A stretch of 64,000 nucleotides of DNA, taken from Phascolarctos cinereus. Its lineage: Eukaryota > Chordata > Mammalia > Diprotodontia > Phascolarctidae. The stretch covers positions 1,426,001 through 1,490,000 of the forward strand of contig NW_018344227.1 of NCBI RefSeq assembly GCF_002099425.1, read 5' to 3'. The translations under genes and the position numbers were made by a program. Shown here one piece after another: positions 44,350 to 54,100 of this stretch. Numbering within the stretch: the stretch's first letter is position 1; each line of letters begins with the position of its first letter. The notes beneath the pieces were generated by a model. That model was not told where the DNA came from, ran no database searches, and was given only the letters and a program-made list of their open reading frames with translations.

Positions 44350-45260
44350 TTAAATGCATGCACATGGTTCTGCTTGGATGTGGCTCCCAGGGAAGCAGGA
44401 ATAGACACATCTCTAGGTCTCCTTCCTTCCCCTCCCCTTCTCTGAGGGAAACCTTGATTCTTACTAGGAAAGGAAGTAGGATGTTGGGGCCACTCTACAA
44501 GAGAGGGGGGAGGGGACAGAGGAGAGAGAGGGGAGAGAGGGGGAGGAGAAGGGGAAGAGGAGGAGAGAAGGAGAAGAGAGAGAGCCTGTTCCTTTAACAT
44601 TATATCTATCTGCTCTTTTAAATATTGTTGTTCTAGAGGAAATAAATTTTAGGTTGAAGCTTCACTCCTAATTGCTATCCCCTAATGGGGAAGGAGTGCC
44701 CCAAGCTATGTATCTAAAGCTTGACTCCCTTCCTACCAGATGCCAGTTGTATAATGAACACACATAGCAAACAACAGATAAACCCATTTATCCAAACAGA
44801 GAGCAAACACAAATTAGAAAAAGTATACATATGAAAATATATACCAGACAATACACAAAGGGGAATGAACTCTCTCGTTTAGAGCAAGATTATTTCAGCT
44901 TAACCAAAAGAGAGTTCCAAATCTCACCCAAGAGAAAATCCCCCAAATCACTAGTATAGTAAGCTGGGGGTACTGACATAATTAAAGAGCCAGCTCCTAC
45001 ACATGTTGGCTTCTTGCCAGAATTTTTCTTTCCCTTGAAGGGAGTCTAGAATCAAGTGGTTTCTCTCTCAAATCAGGAAGAGAAAAAAAAATAGGATCTC
45101 TAACCTTCCAAGGTCTCCAAAACTCTGCACCTCTACCAGTGAGAAGAGTTTTACACAAAAGGTCTTTGAGCCACAGGTTAAATAGAGAACAGAAGGACTC
45201 AAATGTAGGTATCAAATGCTTGACTGAAAAAACAAATCCACAGGGTACCAAAAAGAAGGA
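44350..45260 (-). mobile_element. LTR-related repeat, copy 2
   Basis: Counterpart of 33790-34650. Shared blocks include 'tagacacatctctag', 'gttggggcca', 'atataccagacaatac' and 'ctcaccca'. A G/A-rich expansion lies at 44500-44585. No protein domain recognised. Broken, family unassigned. Confidence 0.42.
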
Positions 45261-45548
45261 TAACTTCTGAATTACAGCTCCTCACCCAGCTTGTTTGTCT
45301 TCCAACATCTTTCTCCCAGAAGTTTCCATGAAACAGTCACAGAAATCTCAGTCTCACAGTAACATTGCTAGTGAATTCTGGGGAAGCATTTCCCATCTCC
45401 ATAGCAATACCAACCCAGGGGTACATACACATATAACTAGGGGTGTGCTGGTAAATTTTGAACAACCACTGGGGAGGGGCAGGGATTTTCACATGGCACT
45501 TTAAGGTTTATTCTATATTAATTAACATTTTCTCTAACACTTTAAGTC

Positions 45549-45735
45549 TAGATCAGAGGTGTCAAATACACAGTCTGCAGGTTACATTGCAGCCTGGAAC
45601 ACTCTTGAGTGTGGGTCCAAACCAGATTAAAATGTAATTGAGAAATATTTCACAAAATAAAAATGCAATAGAACATAGACAGTGTTAATATGTGGCTCTC
45701 TAAGTCAATATGCAGGCTACAGGCATGTTTGGGGG
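45549..45735 (+). mobile_element. hAT-like DNA transposon relic
   Basis: Starts near 45551 with CAGAGGTGTCAAATACAC and contains 'accagattaaaatgtaattg' and 'catagacagtgttaatatgt'. It resembles short non-autonomous hAT copies with a CAG-GTGTCAAA terminus. No transposase, and the right end is obscured by a SINE. Confidence 0.5.
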
Positions 45736-45739
45736 GGGT

Positions 45740-45875
45740 TTTTTTTGAGGCAATAGAGGTTAAGTGACTTGCCCAGGTTCACACAGCTAGCAAGTGTCTG
45801 AGGTCAGATTTGAATTCAGAAACTCCTGATTCCAGGGCTGGTGCTCTATCCAGTGCACCACTTACCTGCCCCAAT
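45740..45875 (-). mobile_element. Short marsupial SINE
   Basis: T-rich left end, 'ggttaagtgacttgcccagg', 'tctatccagtgcaccactta', CTGCCCC. Inserted in or beside the hAT-like relic. Confidence 0.9.
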
Positions 45876-45929
45876 GCAGGGATCTTTTTGTAGGATTTAG
45901 ACAGCCAACAAAACAATAACCCAAACCCT

Positions 45930-46240
45930 GATTTGTATCATTTGCCTATTTCCCAGGTGGAAGTGCTCACCTTGACAATTCAGCAATTGCCTCAACTGAG
46001 CTGGTTCCAGCTGACTGCAGCATACCCTGCACGTAACCTACAAAAGACTGGGGGGGGGGGGTCTTTATCCCAATTCCCACCCTTACTGGTGGGTCAGATT
46101 CTCAGAACAAGGCTACATCTTTCCCTCAGGATTCTAGGGTTTGCCTTGAGGAACTGAAGATGTATTTTCTAGTACTATAGCTCACAAGTCCCCACTAATG
46201 TGCTTCCCAACAAGATTATGGGTTGCTTGTCAAATAGTCA
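45930..46240 (-). mobile_element. LTR-related repeat, end piece
   Basis: On the minus strand it begins TGTTGGGAAGCACATTAG at about 46218, parallel to TGTGGGGGAACACAC at about 33049. The following 90 nt are similar. Consistent with the 5' start of an LTR of the same family as copy 1. Broken. Confidence 0.38.
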
Positions 46241-46835
46241 TCCAAACAATCAACTTTTAGAAAAGGGAATTTATTTAAGTAGAATGGTTGGTGAACAACA
46301 TTGCCACCCCAAGTCTATAACACACTCTTCCACAAGTACAGAGTCCAGGGGAAGATGGGCTCAAACTTAGAATGCACATGCACAGCTTCTAGGAGTCCTT
46401 TTGCTGGATTCCTCAAGCTATTGCCCTTAGGTCTGGTGTAGCTCTTCTGATAGTTATCTTGCAGCATCTTGACTCTTCATCCAGTCTGTCCTTGGCTCCC
46501 AATGCAGTTATCAGCTATTCTGGGATACTGCTAAGACTACAGTGCCAATAGTCCAAATCCTCTGCTTCTTTGAAATTCACATGGTCATGGTCTTGCTCCT
46601 GCTAAGGGGCAGAGACAGGGGCATGGGCTGGAGCTCTGCTCTTACCTCCTAAGTGATTCCTTCTCATTGGCGGATTAGCTGATCCCGTTTATTCAAATCT
46701 CTCTTGTTCTAAACTAGCTCCCACTAGCTCCCTGGTCTTATATAGGGCCCCACAGGGTATTATCAGGTTTCCTCAGCTAGTCTTAACACTCTTCCTGTGT
46801 AATTTAACTACAGTAGAGGACTTTTTCACACTGAA
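46241..46835. other. Unassigned sequence next to LTR-related repeat
   Basis: No domain or known repeat recognised. May belong to the same element as 44350-46240. Confidence 0.25.
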
Positions 46836-46837
46836 GT

Positions 46838-47180
46838 CTAAATCAGGGTTTATTAACTTGGGGTCCATGAATTCTTTGGGTATCTATAGATACATACAGT
46901 TCAGGGGTACATGAACGTGAATGGAAAAAGACTATATATTTGTTTTCTCAAAACTCTAACTGAAATTTAGCATTTCCTTTGAGTGTAACTATTGGTAACA
47001 AACCAAAGTAGCATTAGCAGCACTTCTGACTTTGTCACCAATAGAAATCATACATTTTTAATATCACACTAGAGTTGTTGCAGATGCCTTGAAATATCAT
47101 TTATGTTCATTGCTTTGAAATAATTAATATAGTTATTAGAACTGCCACTAGATGGTGGAAGATTCCAGTTTCCTTGTGCA
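46838..47180 (+). mobile_element. hAT/Charlie-like DNA transposon relic
   Basis: 'cagggtttattaacttgggg', 'gtacatgaacgtgaatgg', 'actgaaatttagcatttcct', 'actttgtcaccaatagaaat' and 'agagttgttgcagatgcctt' follow the order of a short hAT element common to placental and marsupial genomes. It carries no transposase and must predate that split. Confidence 0.55.
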
Positions 47181-47540
47181 CAAACATTCACGTGACATAT
47201 CTAGCCAACTATAAGGCTACTCTGCCCCCACGTAGTCTTTCAGCCACCAAATGGTAAAGGTACTTTTTCTCACATTGGTGACCAGACATTTACTATTCTT
47301 TTCCAGCATTCTCTGTCTACAATTGTTCATTGATCAACACATGGAAGGAGGTGAGTAATTTTCATTGTTAGGGCTTTACAAAACTGGGCACTCCAAATGA
47401 GGATTCTTAACTCTCCATAAGACAACTTGACCTTTTATAACATAGATAGGCACATACATGGTCTATGATTTTAGACCAGACAGGTTAAAAAATGTCTGAT
47501 AGTTGTGATCACTGTTGAAGTGTGTTATTTAAAGTAACTT

Positions 47541-48070
47541 GTTATTGTTGTTTCTCCTTCATTTTTGAAGAGGACCAATGACATTATGTCAAGTGATGAC
47601 TTTGAAATGCATTGAATTTAAGTGAGGCAGAGTTGCATAAAGTCATCAGCCTCACTCTCTCTTCCTGAGTCATAGAAGTCCAGGGGCAGGACAAAAGTCA
47701 GGACAACAGAAGATGGCCTGGGATGCAGTGGATGATAGTGGATGGCCCCAGATGCAGTCTTGGGTGTCTGACCAAGCTCTAGGCATTCTACAGTGTCTGC
47801 TTTATGGCCATTGGAACAAATTGTTCTCATCCACCCATTCTTCCAAGGAAGTCTTCACATGCTTGGAGTAGACATCTCTCTAACTCACCAAGGGGTCTGA
47901 GGCCCATTAGTTACCTTTTAGCCCATCTATGGAGATGGTTTATTGGGGTGTGGTGCATGCTACAGCTTCTTGGAGCCACAGGTGAGAGTTAGGTGACAGG
48001 TGGACACTAAAGGTGTATAAGCAGCCCTGAAAAGGGCTTAGTAAGCCCTCACACTAGAGGTGCTAGTCCT
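47541..48070 (-). mobile_element. RTE-like LINE or derived SINE, 3' end
   Basis: The left end 'gttgtttctccttcattttt' and 'gaagaggaccaatgacatta' is the reverse of the tail at 58920-58958. Further right, 'gggatgcagtggatgatag' matches 'ctactgcatcccaggccat' near 58793. It gives a 3' terminus shared with the element at 26183. Confidence 0.75.
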
Positions 48071-48079
48071 CCTTAAATA

Positions 48080-48374
48080 CCTCATACACCCCAACTTGTT
48101 ATTATTGATAATAATAATAATAATAATAGCTAGCATTTACATAGTACTTACTATCACTGTGCTAAGTGCTTTACACATATATCTTATTGGATCCTCACAA
48201 TGACCCTGGGAGGTAGGTGCTGTTATTATGCCTATTTTAAAGAAGAGTAAACTGAAGCAAACAGTGACTTGCCCAGGGTTGAACCAGGTCAAAGCTAGGA
48301 AGTGCCTGAGGCTGGATTTGAACTCAGGTCTTCCTGACTCTAGTGCTCTATCCACTGCACCACACAGCTGCCCT
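48080..48374 (-). mobile_element. MIR/MON-type CORE-SINE
   Basis: (TAA)n-type tail, then 'actgtgctaagtgctttaca', 'tgaccctgggaggtaggtgc', 'agagtaaactgaagcaaaca', 'tttgaactcaggtcttcctg' and 'ctatccactgcaccaca' in reverse order of a CORE-SINE. Confidence 0.88.
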
Positions 48375-48760
48375 GATAAAGGGAATGGTTTCAGAAAAAG
48401 CTGGGAAGACCTGTATGGACAGACATAAAGTGAAGTGAGCAGAACCTAGAGAACAATTTATACAGCAATAGCAATATTGTACAGACAATTTTGAAAGACT
48501 TAAGAACTGATCAACATGAGGATTCATGATGAAATGCTACTAACTGCCTGACAGATAGGTGATGGACCCAGCATGCTTCATTAAGCCTTTTTTTTTGGAC
48601 ATGGTCAACGTGGGAATTTATTTTGCTTGGCTATATATGTTTGTAGGAGTTTTGTTTTTCTTTTTCCTGGAGGGGTGGGTGGGTGGGTAGAAAAGCAGGC
48701 AGATTTTCATTAATTGAAAAAAAAATACTAAACATTTAAAAATAAATGTGAGAAAACTGC
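48375..48760 (+). mobile_element. L1 3' end, diverged
   Basis: 'gaatggtttcagaaaaagct', 'gtgaagtgagcagaacctag' and 'agcaatagcaatattgtaca' match the end of L1 ORF2. A 3' UTR with GGGGTGGGTGGGTGGG at 48673-48688 and A-rich sequence follows. Old. Confidence 0.8.
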
Positions 48761-49239
48761 AAATAATATCAGAAATCAGAACTATTATTTTTAGAAAGGC
48801 ACAAAAAGCCACTAGATTCCATATACAAGAATAGCTGAATTCCAAAAGGGACGCAGTTCTTGAGCTAATATTGTAATGTGACAATAGGGAGACAATGAAG
48901 TTTACTGAGTAAGGGAATGACATGTTCAAACCTGCACTTTTGGAAAATCCCTTTAGTAGCTGAATGGAGAATTGACTGGAGTGGGGAGAGACTTGAGGGA
49001 GGCTGACCCACCAGCAGCTATTACAGTAATTAATGTGTGAGGTGAGGAGGGCCTGTACAAGAGGGGTGGCATTATCACAGAGATCAGAGTCAGGAAGTCA
49101 GCAGAAAGATAAATAGATCTGAGAATCATTTGAATAATGATAGTTGAATCCATAGATGCTGGTGAAATAGTACAGAGGGAAAAGAGAAGAGGGCCCAGGC
49201 AGAAATGTGCTGGTAAATGTTTAACAACCAACTGTCCAA

Positions 49240-49321
49240 ATATATACATGCATGCATACATACATACACATGCATGCAAACACACATACACACACACACA
49301 CATATATATACACAACACACA
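49240..49321. repeat. CA/CATA microsatellite
   Basis: Alternating ACATAC and ACAC repeats, about 80 nt, inside L2. Confidence 0.92.
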
Positions 49322-49602
49322 CTTTTAAGCCTAATCTGAATTGTTAACATTCTCTCCATCACTTTCTTAAGTCTACATAATCAACAAAACAAAAATCAAC
49401 CCAAAACTCAAGCACTAATTTGTATTTGCCACTTTCTGAGGTGTAAATGCTCACACTGAAATTTTGATGATCAACTCGCCTGAGGTAATTTGAGCTGGCT
49501 ACAACATACCCCTGCTTGGTGGACACTCACAGTTAGTAGATGAGACCTGGACGAAGATGCAGGAGATAGAGGAGGAGCAGTCAGAGAGGTAGGAGGAGAA
49601 CC

Positions 49603-49605
<3 letters not shown>

Positions 49606-49647
<42 letters not shown>
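49606..49647. repeat. (GA)n microsatellite in L2 RT
   Basis: About 42 nt of AG repeat, grown within the RT-coding part, where the consensus is already GA-rich (gaggagaaccaggagaga). Confidence 0.95.
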
Positions 49648-49649
<2 letters not shown>

Positions 49650-49800
49650 GGCCCAAAAACCTAGAGGGAAAAGAGTGTCCAGGAGGAGAGAGTGATCAAC
49701 AGTGTGCAAGGCTGCAGAGAGGTCAGGGAGAATGAAGATGGAGGAAAAAACCATTGGTGGCAACTAAAATCTCATTGGTAACTTTGAAGAGAGCATTTTC

Positions 49801-50307
49801 TTTTTTAAAATATTTTAAAAAATTTATTTATTTTTAGTTTTCAACATTCACTTCCACAAGATTTTGAGTTCCAAGTTTTCTCCCCATCTCATCCCTCCCT
49901 CACCCCAAGATGGCATGCATTCTGTATACCTCTAATCTGCCCTCCTTTCTATCTCTTCCTCCCTTCTCTTATCCCCTTCCCCTTCAATTTTCCTGTAGGG
50001 CAGGAGAGATTTCTATACTCTATTTCCTGTATTTCTTATTTCCCAGTTGCATGTGAAAACAATTTTTTTAACAAGTGTTTTTAAAACTTTGGGTTCCAAA
50101 TTTTCTCCCTTCCTCCCTCCCTACCCACCCTCATTGAAAAGGCAAGCAACTCTATATAGGTTATGCATGTGTAATCATGCAAAACACTTCCATACTAGTC
50201 ATGTTGTGTAAAACTAAGTATATTTCCCTTCATCCTATCCCACCCCCCATTTATTCTATTCTCTCCCTTGACCCTGTCCCTCCTCAGAAGTATTTGCTTT
50301 TGATTAT
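49801..50307 (-). mobile_element. L1 3' UTR insertion with 15-bp target duplication
   Basis: Minus-strand L1 3' UTR. From its 5' side: 'ctgaggagggacagggtcaa', then a first G-rich/aattt-ggaac block (about 50080-50130), a spacer, and a second such block with 'ttggaactcaaaatcttgtg' near 49865, ending in A-rich sequence at 49801. Flanked by gaagagagcattttc (49786-49800) and gaagacagcattttc (50308-50322). No coding sequence. Confidence 0.92.
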
Positions 50308-50762
50308 GAAGACAGCATTTTCAATGGAATAAGATTGGAAGCTAGATTGTAAGGGGTTAAGAAGAGAGTGAGAGGAGAGGAAGTAGGGGCACCTGTTGTA
50401 GATGGCCTTCCCAAGGAGTTTGGATACAAAGGGCAGGAGACATATGGGATGATAGTGGGGATGAATAGATCAAGTGAGGTTTTTTTGAGAATAGGAGAAA
50501 CAGGGGCATCTTTGTAGACAGTAAGGGAGTGCCCAGGAGACAGGAAGAGATTAAAAATAAGTGAGAATGATAGAAGGGCAATCTACTGGAGAGGACAAGG
50601 CAGAATGGGATCCTTTGTGCAGGTAAAGGAGTTGGCCTTTGCAAGGAAAAGGATGTCTTATCATGTAAGAGGGGTGAAGGAGGAGAGAGTGGCAAAAGGC
50701 ATCTGGATGATCTGGAATAAGAAGGGGGGGGAGAAGAGAGAGCTCACAGTGAATGGCCTCAA

Positions 50763-50765
<3 letters not shown>

Positions 50766-50806
<41 letters not shown>

Positions 50807-50812
50807 TGTGTG
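50766..50812. repeat. (GT)n microsatellite
   Basis: About 47 nt of TG repeat with one TC, in the L2 pre-RT region. Confidence 0.96.
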
Positions 50813-50899
50813 TGAAATGTGAGACAAGGTTCTCAGCTGAGAGAGTGGGGGAAGCCATGAGAGGTTTGAGAAGGGATAAGAAGATTTAGAATAGCCGCT

Positions 50900-51473
50900 G
50901 TGTAGAGTGAGTGTAAAAACCATTAAGGAAGGGTAAAAGGATTGCCTAGCAGCAGTGAGGGCCCAGTTGAGATTATATGACATAAATTTGTAGTCAACAT
51001 AATCAGCACAGTTTTATGATTTTCTCCAGTTTTGTTGAACAGTATGTGAATAGGAGCAAAGGCAGCAAATGGTGGGTTGAGGCTTGGCAGGGCAAGATCT
51101 TGAAAAGTGTCAAGGGACTTGAGAAAAGAGAGGTCCCAGTGAGGACAAAGAACAGGGCTTTGGATTAGAAGCCAGAGACAGAGGTGGAATAATGACAGAT
51201 TGTGATCAGGTAAGGGAACATGGAAGTGGAGCATTGTGGAGCATGGCAAGAGCAACGATATGGCCATTTCTGTATGTAACTAAGGTAGGGTGGAGGGGTA
51301 TGGAGGTCATAAGAAATGAGTAAGTTAAGAAACTGGAAGGTTAACGTGTTTGAGGGAGTATCAATATGCATATTGAGATCCCCTAGTATGAGGGCAGGAG
51401 TTGGGGAGGAGAGAACTGTAAGCCAGGCATTCAGCTCATTGAGGAAGGAAGGGGTAGTGCCCCAGAGGCACAC
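50900..51473 (-). pseudogene. L2 endonuclease, damaged
   Basis: 51165-51473 on the minus strand reads WGTTPSFLNELNAWLTVLS, then TPALILGDLNMHIDTPSNTL and FLNLLISYDLH. GDLN is the APE-endonuclease core motif. The following stretch 50923-51267 keeps PDHNLSLFHL and the TNLCHI segment. The frame changes between the pieces. Confidence 0.82.
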
Positions 51474-51751
51474 GGACAGCAGGTGGTAGATATGGACTGA
51501 GTGGATCTCAGATGAGGAGAGGTTACTGAGTGAAGGGGGTAGATATGGGGGAGCCTGGAAATGGCAATGGGGAGCAAGGAGTATTCTGATCTCCCTCTCC
51601 TAGGCCAGTGAGTTAGGATATGAGTGAAAGTGCAACCAGGGAAGCTGTGTCATCAAGAAGGAGCCAATTCTCAGTGGAAAGGGACAAGGTAGCTCTGGAG
51701 TGGGAGGTTAGGGCTGGAGTCTGGGTGAGGGAGATTGAAATAAGAAAGTGG

Positions 51752-52615
51752 CCCCAGCAATAGCACTTCTAGGGCTACATCCCAAAGTGATCATACAAAT
51801 GGGGAAAGGACCCACATGTATAAAAATATTTATAGCAGCTCTTTTTGTGGTGGCAAAGAATTGGAAATTGAGAGGATGCCCATCCATTGGGGAATGACTG
51901 AACAAGTTGTGGTATATGAATGTAATGGAATACTATTGTGCTATAAAAAATAATGAACAGGCTGACTTCCAGGGAAGCTAGATGGTGCAGTAGATAGAGC
52001 ACCGACCCTGGAGTCAGGAGGACCTGAGTTCAAATCTGCCTCAGACACATGATATTCACTAGCTGTGTGACCCTAGGCAAGTGACTTAACCCCATCGCCT
52101 CACAAAAGAAAAAAACAAAACAAAACAGGCTGACTTCAGAAAAACCTGGAAAGACTTGTATGGTCTGATGCTAAGTGAAGTGAGCAAAACCAGGAGAACG
52201 TCATACACAGTAGCAGCCACATTGTGCGATGACTAATATTGATAGACTTAACCTTTCTCAGCAATACAAAGATCTAAGACATCTCCAAAGGCCTCATGAT
52301 GGAAAATGCTATCCACTATGGAGTTCGAATGCAGATTGAAGCATATTATTTGCTATTTTTTTCTTCTGTTGTGTTTTGTTTCCTCTTTCTGGTGGTTCCT
52401 CCTATTGGTTCTAATTATTACTTACAACATCACTAATGTGAAAATATGTTTAATAGGAATGTATTTATATAGCCTATATCAGATTGTGTGCCGTCTTGGG
52501 GAGGGAGGTGGGGAGGGAGGGAGAGAAAAATTTAAAACTCAAAAGCTTATGGAAGTGACTGTTGATAATTCAAAATAAATTAATTTTAAAAATTTAATTT
52601 AATTAAAAAAAAAAA
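51752..52615 (+). mobile_element. L1 3' end inserted in L2, 15-bp target duplication
   Basis: ORF2 C-terminus from the ALLGLHPKVIIQMGKGPT-type segment through the LYGLMLSEVS-type segment, then 3' UTR with GGGGAGGGAGGTGGGG at 52498-52513 and A-rich tail. Flanked by gaaataagaaagtgg (51737-51751) and gaaataaggaagtgg (52616-52630). It is itself split by a SINE. Confidence 0.95.
51970..52124 (+). mobile_element. Short marsupial SINE nested in L1 nested in L2
   Basis: 'gctagatggtgcagtagata' start, B box 'gagttcaaatctgcc', 'tgtgaccctaggcaagtgac', tail AAAAACAAAACAAA. Flanked by acaggctgacttc at 51957-51969 and 52125-52137, identical. The youngest of the three layers. Confidence 0.96.
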
Positions 52616-53439
52616 GAAATAAGGAAGTGGTCAATGAGGGACCAAGAACAGGATTTGAACAATGGCAAGTGGGGATTCCAATCACTGGGATAAGGAGAAA
52701 ATGACGGGAAAGGAATATGTTAATCATTGAGGAATGAGTTCTGGTAGGTTTTCACTGTCCACAGGTGTTTGGCCCAGAGTAGTAGCGTTGTTCTAGCGTA
52801 TCAGGCAGCTGAATTTAGCTGGAAAGAGGGGCAGGAAGGAGAAGTGGAGAGTGCCTTGGGGTAGGCAAGGCTGCTGCTTTAACCTCTTTACGCCTCAGGA
52901 GAAGATGTAGGTGGCTAGAGAGGGCCCCTGGAGCACAATGGAATGACTGCTCAGGGAGCCAGGAAGCAGCCCTCTCTCAGGCAGGTATAATGAAGGTGAT
53001 TACTTGGAATATGTAGGTGGGAGAACAGAGTAGGAAACTGGAAGTGGGTCCATTGTCAAATGATGTGATGCACATCCTAGAACAGTCCATATTTCTTTTA
53101 ACATTTTGAAGCAGGTCATGGAGGGATCAGTGCCTCCAGTGCACAACTGGATAAAACCACTGACATCTCTCCAAAAGGAGCCAGCTCCTTCCTTTTGTCC
53201 TCTATGGGCATGCTGATGCCCCTCAAGAAGAATTCTTACTTTGTGAGTCCCTTTGGGGAAATACAGAGACCATTGATATTTTGGAAATGGTAAAAAAAAA
53301 AGGTTTGTTTTTTGCCAAATAAAACTTCAACTGGAAAGAAAAACTTCCTCCTCTTTGCACAGATGGAGTACTATGAGGAGTTCTTTGGTAACACAGCCAG
53401 TTTTGCTACCATAACAGAGGATAGACCATTCTAGCCTTT

Positions 53440-53605
53440 TCTCCCCTGCCCCCCATTCCTGCCAGGAGAGGAAGCAGGAGGTTGGGGCCAGAGATCACCA
53501 CCCTCCTCTCCTCAGAGATAGGGGGATTGGGCTAGGATTATGTCGATCTGCTTCCTTAAATAAAAACTTCCTTAAAAAGTCCAGAGGATGGGATTTTCAG
53601 TTTTA
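53440..53605 (-). mobile_element. LTR-related repeat, copy 3 fragment
   Basis: 'ggagaggaagcaggaggttg', 'gggccagagatcaccaccc' and 'agaggatgggattttcagtt' match 33826-33960 and 44466-44660. Short and broken. Confidence 0.5.
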
Positions 53606-53787
53606 ATCTAATTTCTGGTTGTGGTTTCATTATGAATAATAACAATAATAACTGTTCATTAATTCATATTTCATTACTATCAGTATGTTAGGGCTCTGTG
53701 AGTTGAATCTGTACCCTGGGTGTCTTTGTAGCAGTTTAGGGCAGGAAAGGAGTTGCCTCTGGGTCAGTTCTCCTTGTAATAATATAT

Positions 53788-53920
53788 AGTTTCAGGGACA
53801 GCTGGGTGGAGCAGTGGATAGTGCACTGGCAGGAGGACCTGAGTTCAAATCCGGCCTCAGACACTTGACACTAGCTGTGTGACCCTGGGCAAGTCACTTG
53901 ACACTGATTGTCTTGCCAAA
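53788..53920 (+). mobile_element. Short marsupial SINE
   Basis: 'gggacagctgggtggagcag' start, 'gagttcaaatccggcctcag', 'gtgaccctgggcaagtcact'. Its tail runs into a TG/CA microsatellite, which may have grown from the tail. Confidence 0.9.
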
Positions 53921-54019
53921 TATATGTATGTATGTGTGTGTGTGTGTATGTATGTGTATATATACACACACACATATGTACACATACACATACATACATA
54001 CACACATATGTACACATAC

Positions 54020-54096
<77 letters not shown>

Positions 54097-54100
54097 CACA
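53921..54100. repeat. Compound TG/TATG/CA microsatellite
   Basis: ATGT/TGTG repeats, then TACACACA units, a pure CA run at about 54028-54080 and a TA run. Long open frames over it on both strands reflect the repeat only. Confidence 0.97.

Larger units (their letters stand above)
48953..49780 (-). pseudogene. L2 reverse transcriptase, damaged
   Basis: 49581-49763 on the minus strand reads MVFSSIFILPDLSAALHTVD and HSLLLDTLFPLGFWAT, the RT motif A region. The catalytic FD of the usual LSAAFDTVDH is changed to LH. A (GA)n tract interrupts the domain, and 49200-48953 continues with CLGPLLFSL, then IIIQMILRSIYLSADFL, where the YADD-type box should lie but is not intact. The enzyme would copy the element's RNA at a nicked target. 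Confidence 0.82.
48835..53240 (-). mobile_element. Long L2 LINE with nested insertions
   Basis: Minus-strand L2 covering the 5' region (about 53240-52631), endonuclease (51473-50900), pre-RT (50695-50357), RT (49780-48953) and part of the segment after it. Its own sequence is interrupted by L1 pieces at 49801-50307 and 51752-52615, and it contains GA and GT microsatellites. Excluding insertions, about 3 kb of L2 is present, unusually complete for this family in placental genomes but expected in marsupials. Frames are broken in several places. Confidence 0.87.
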
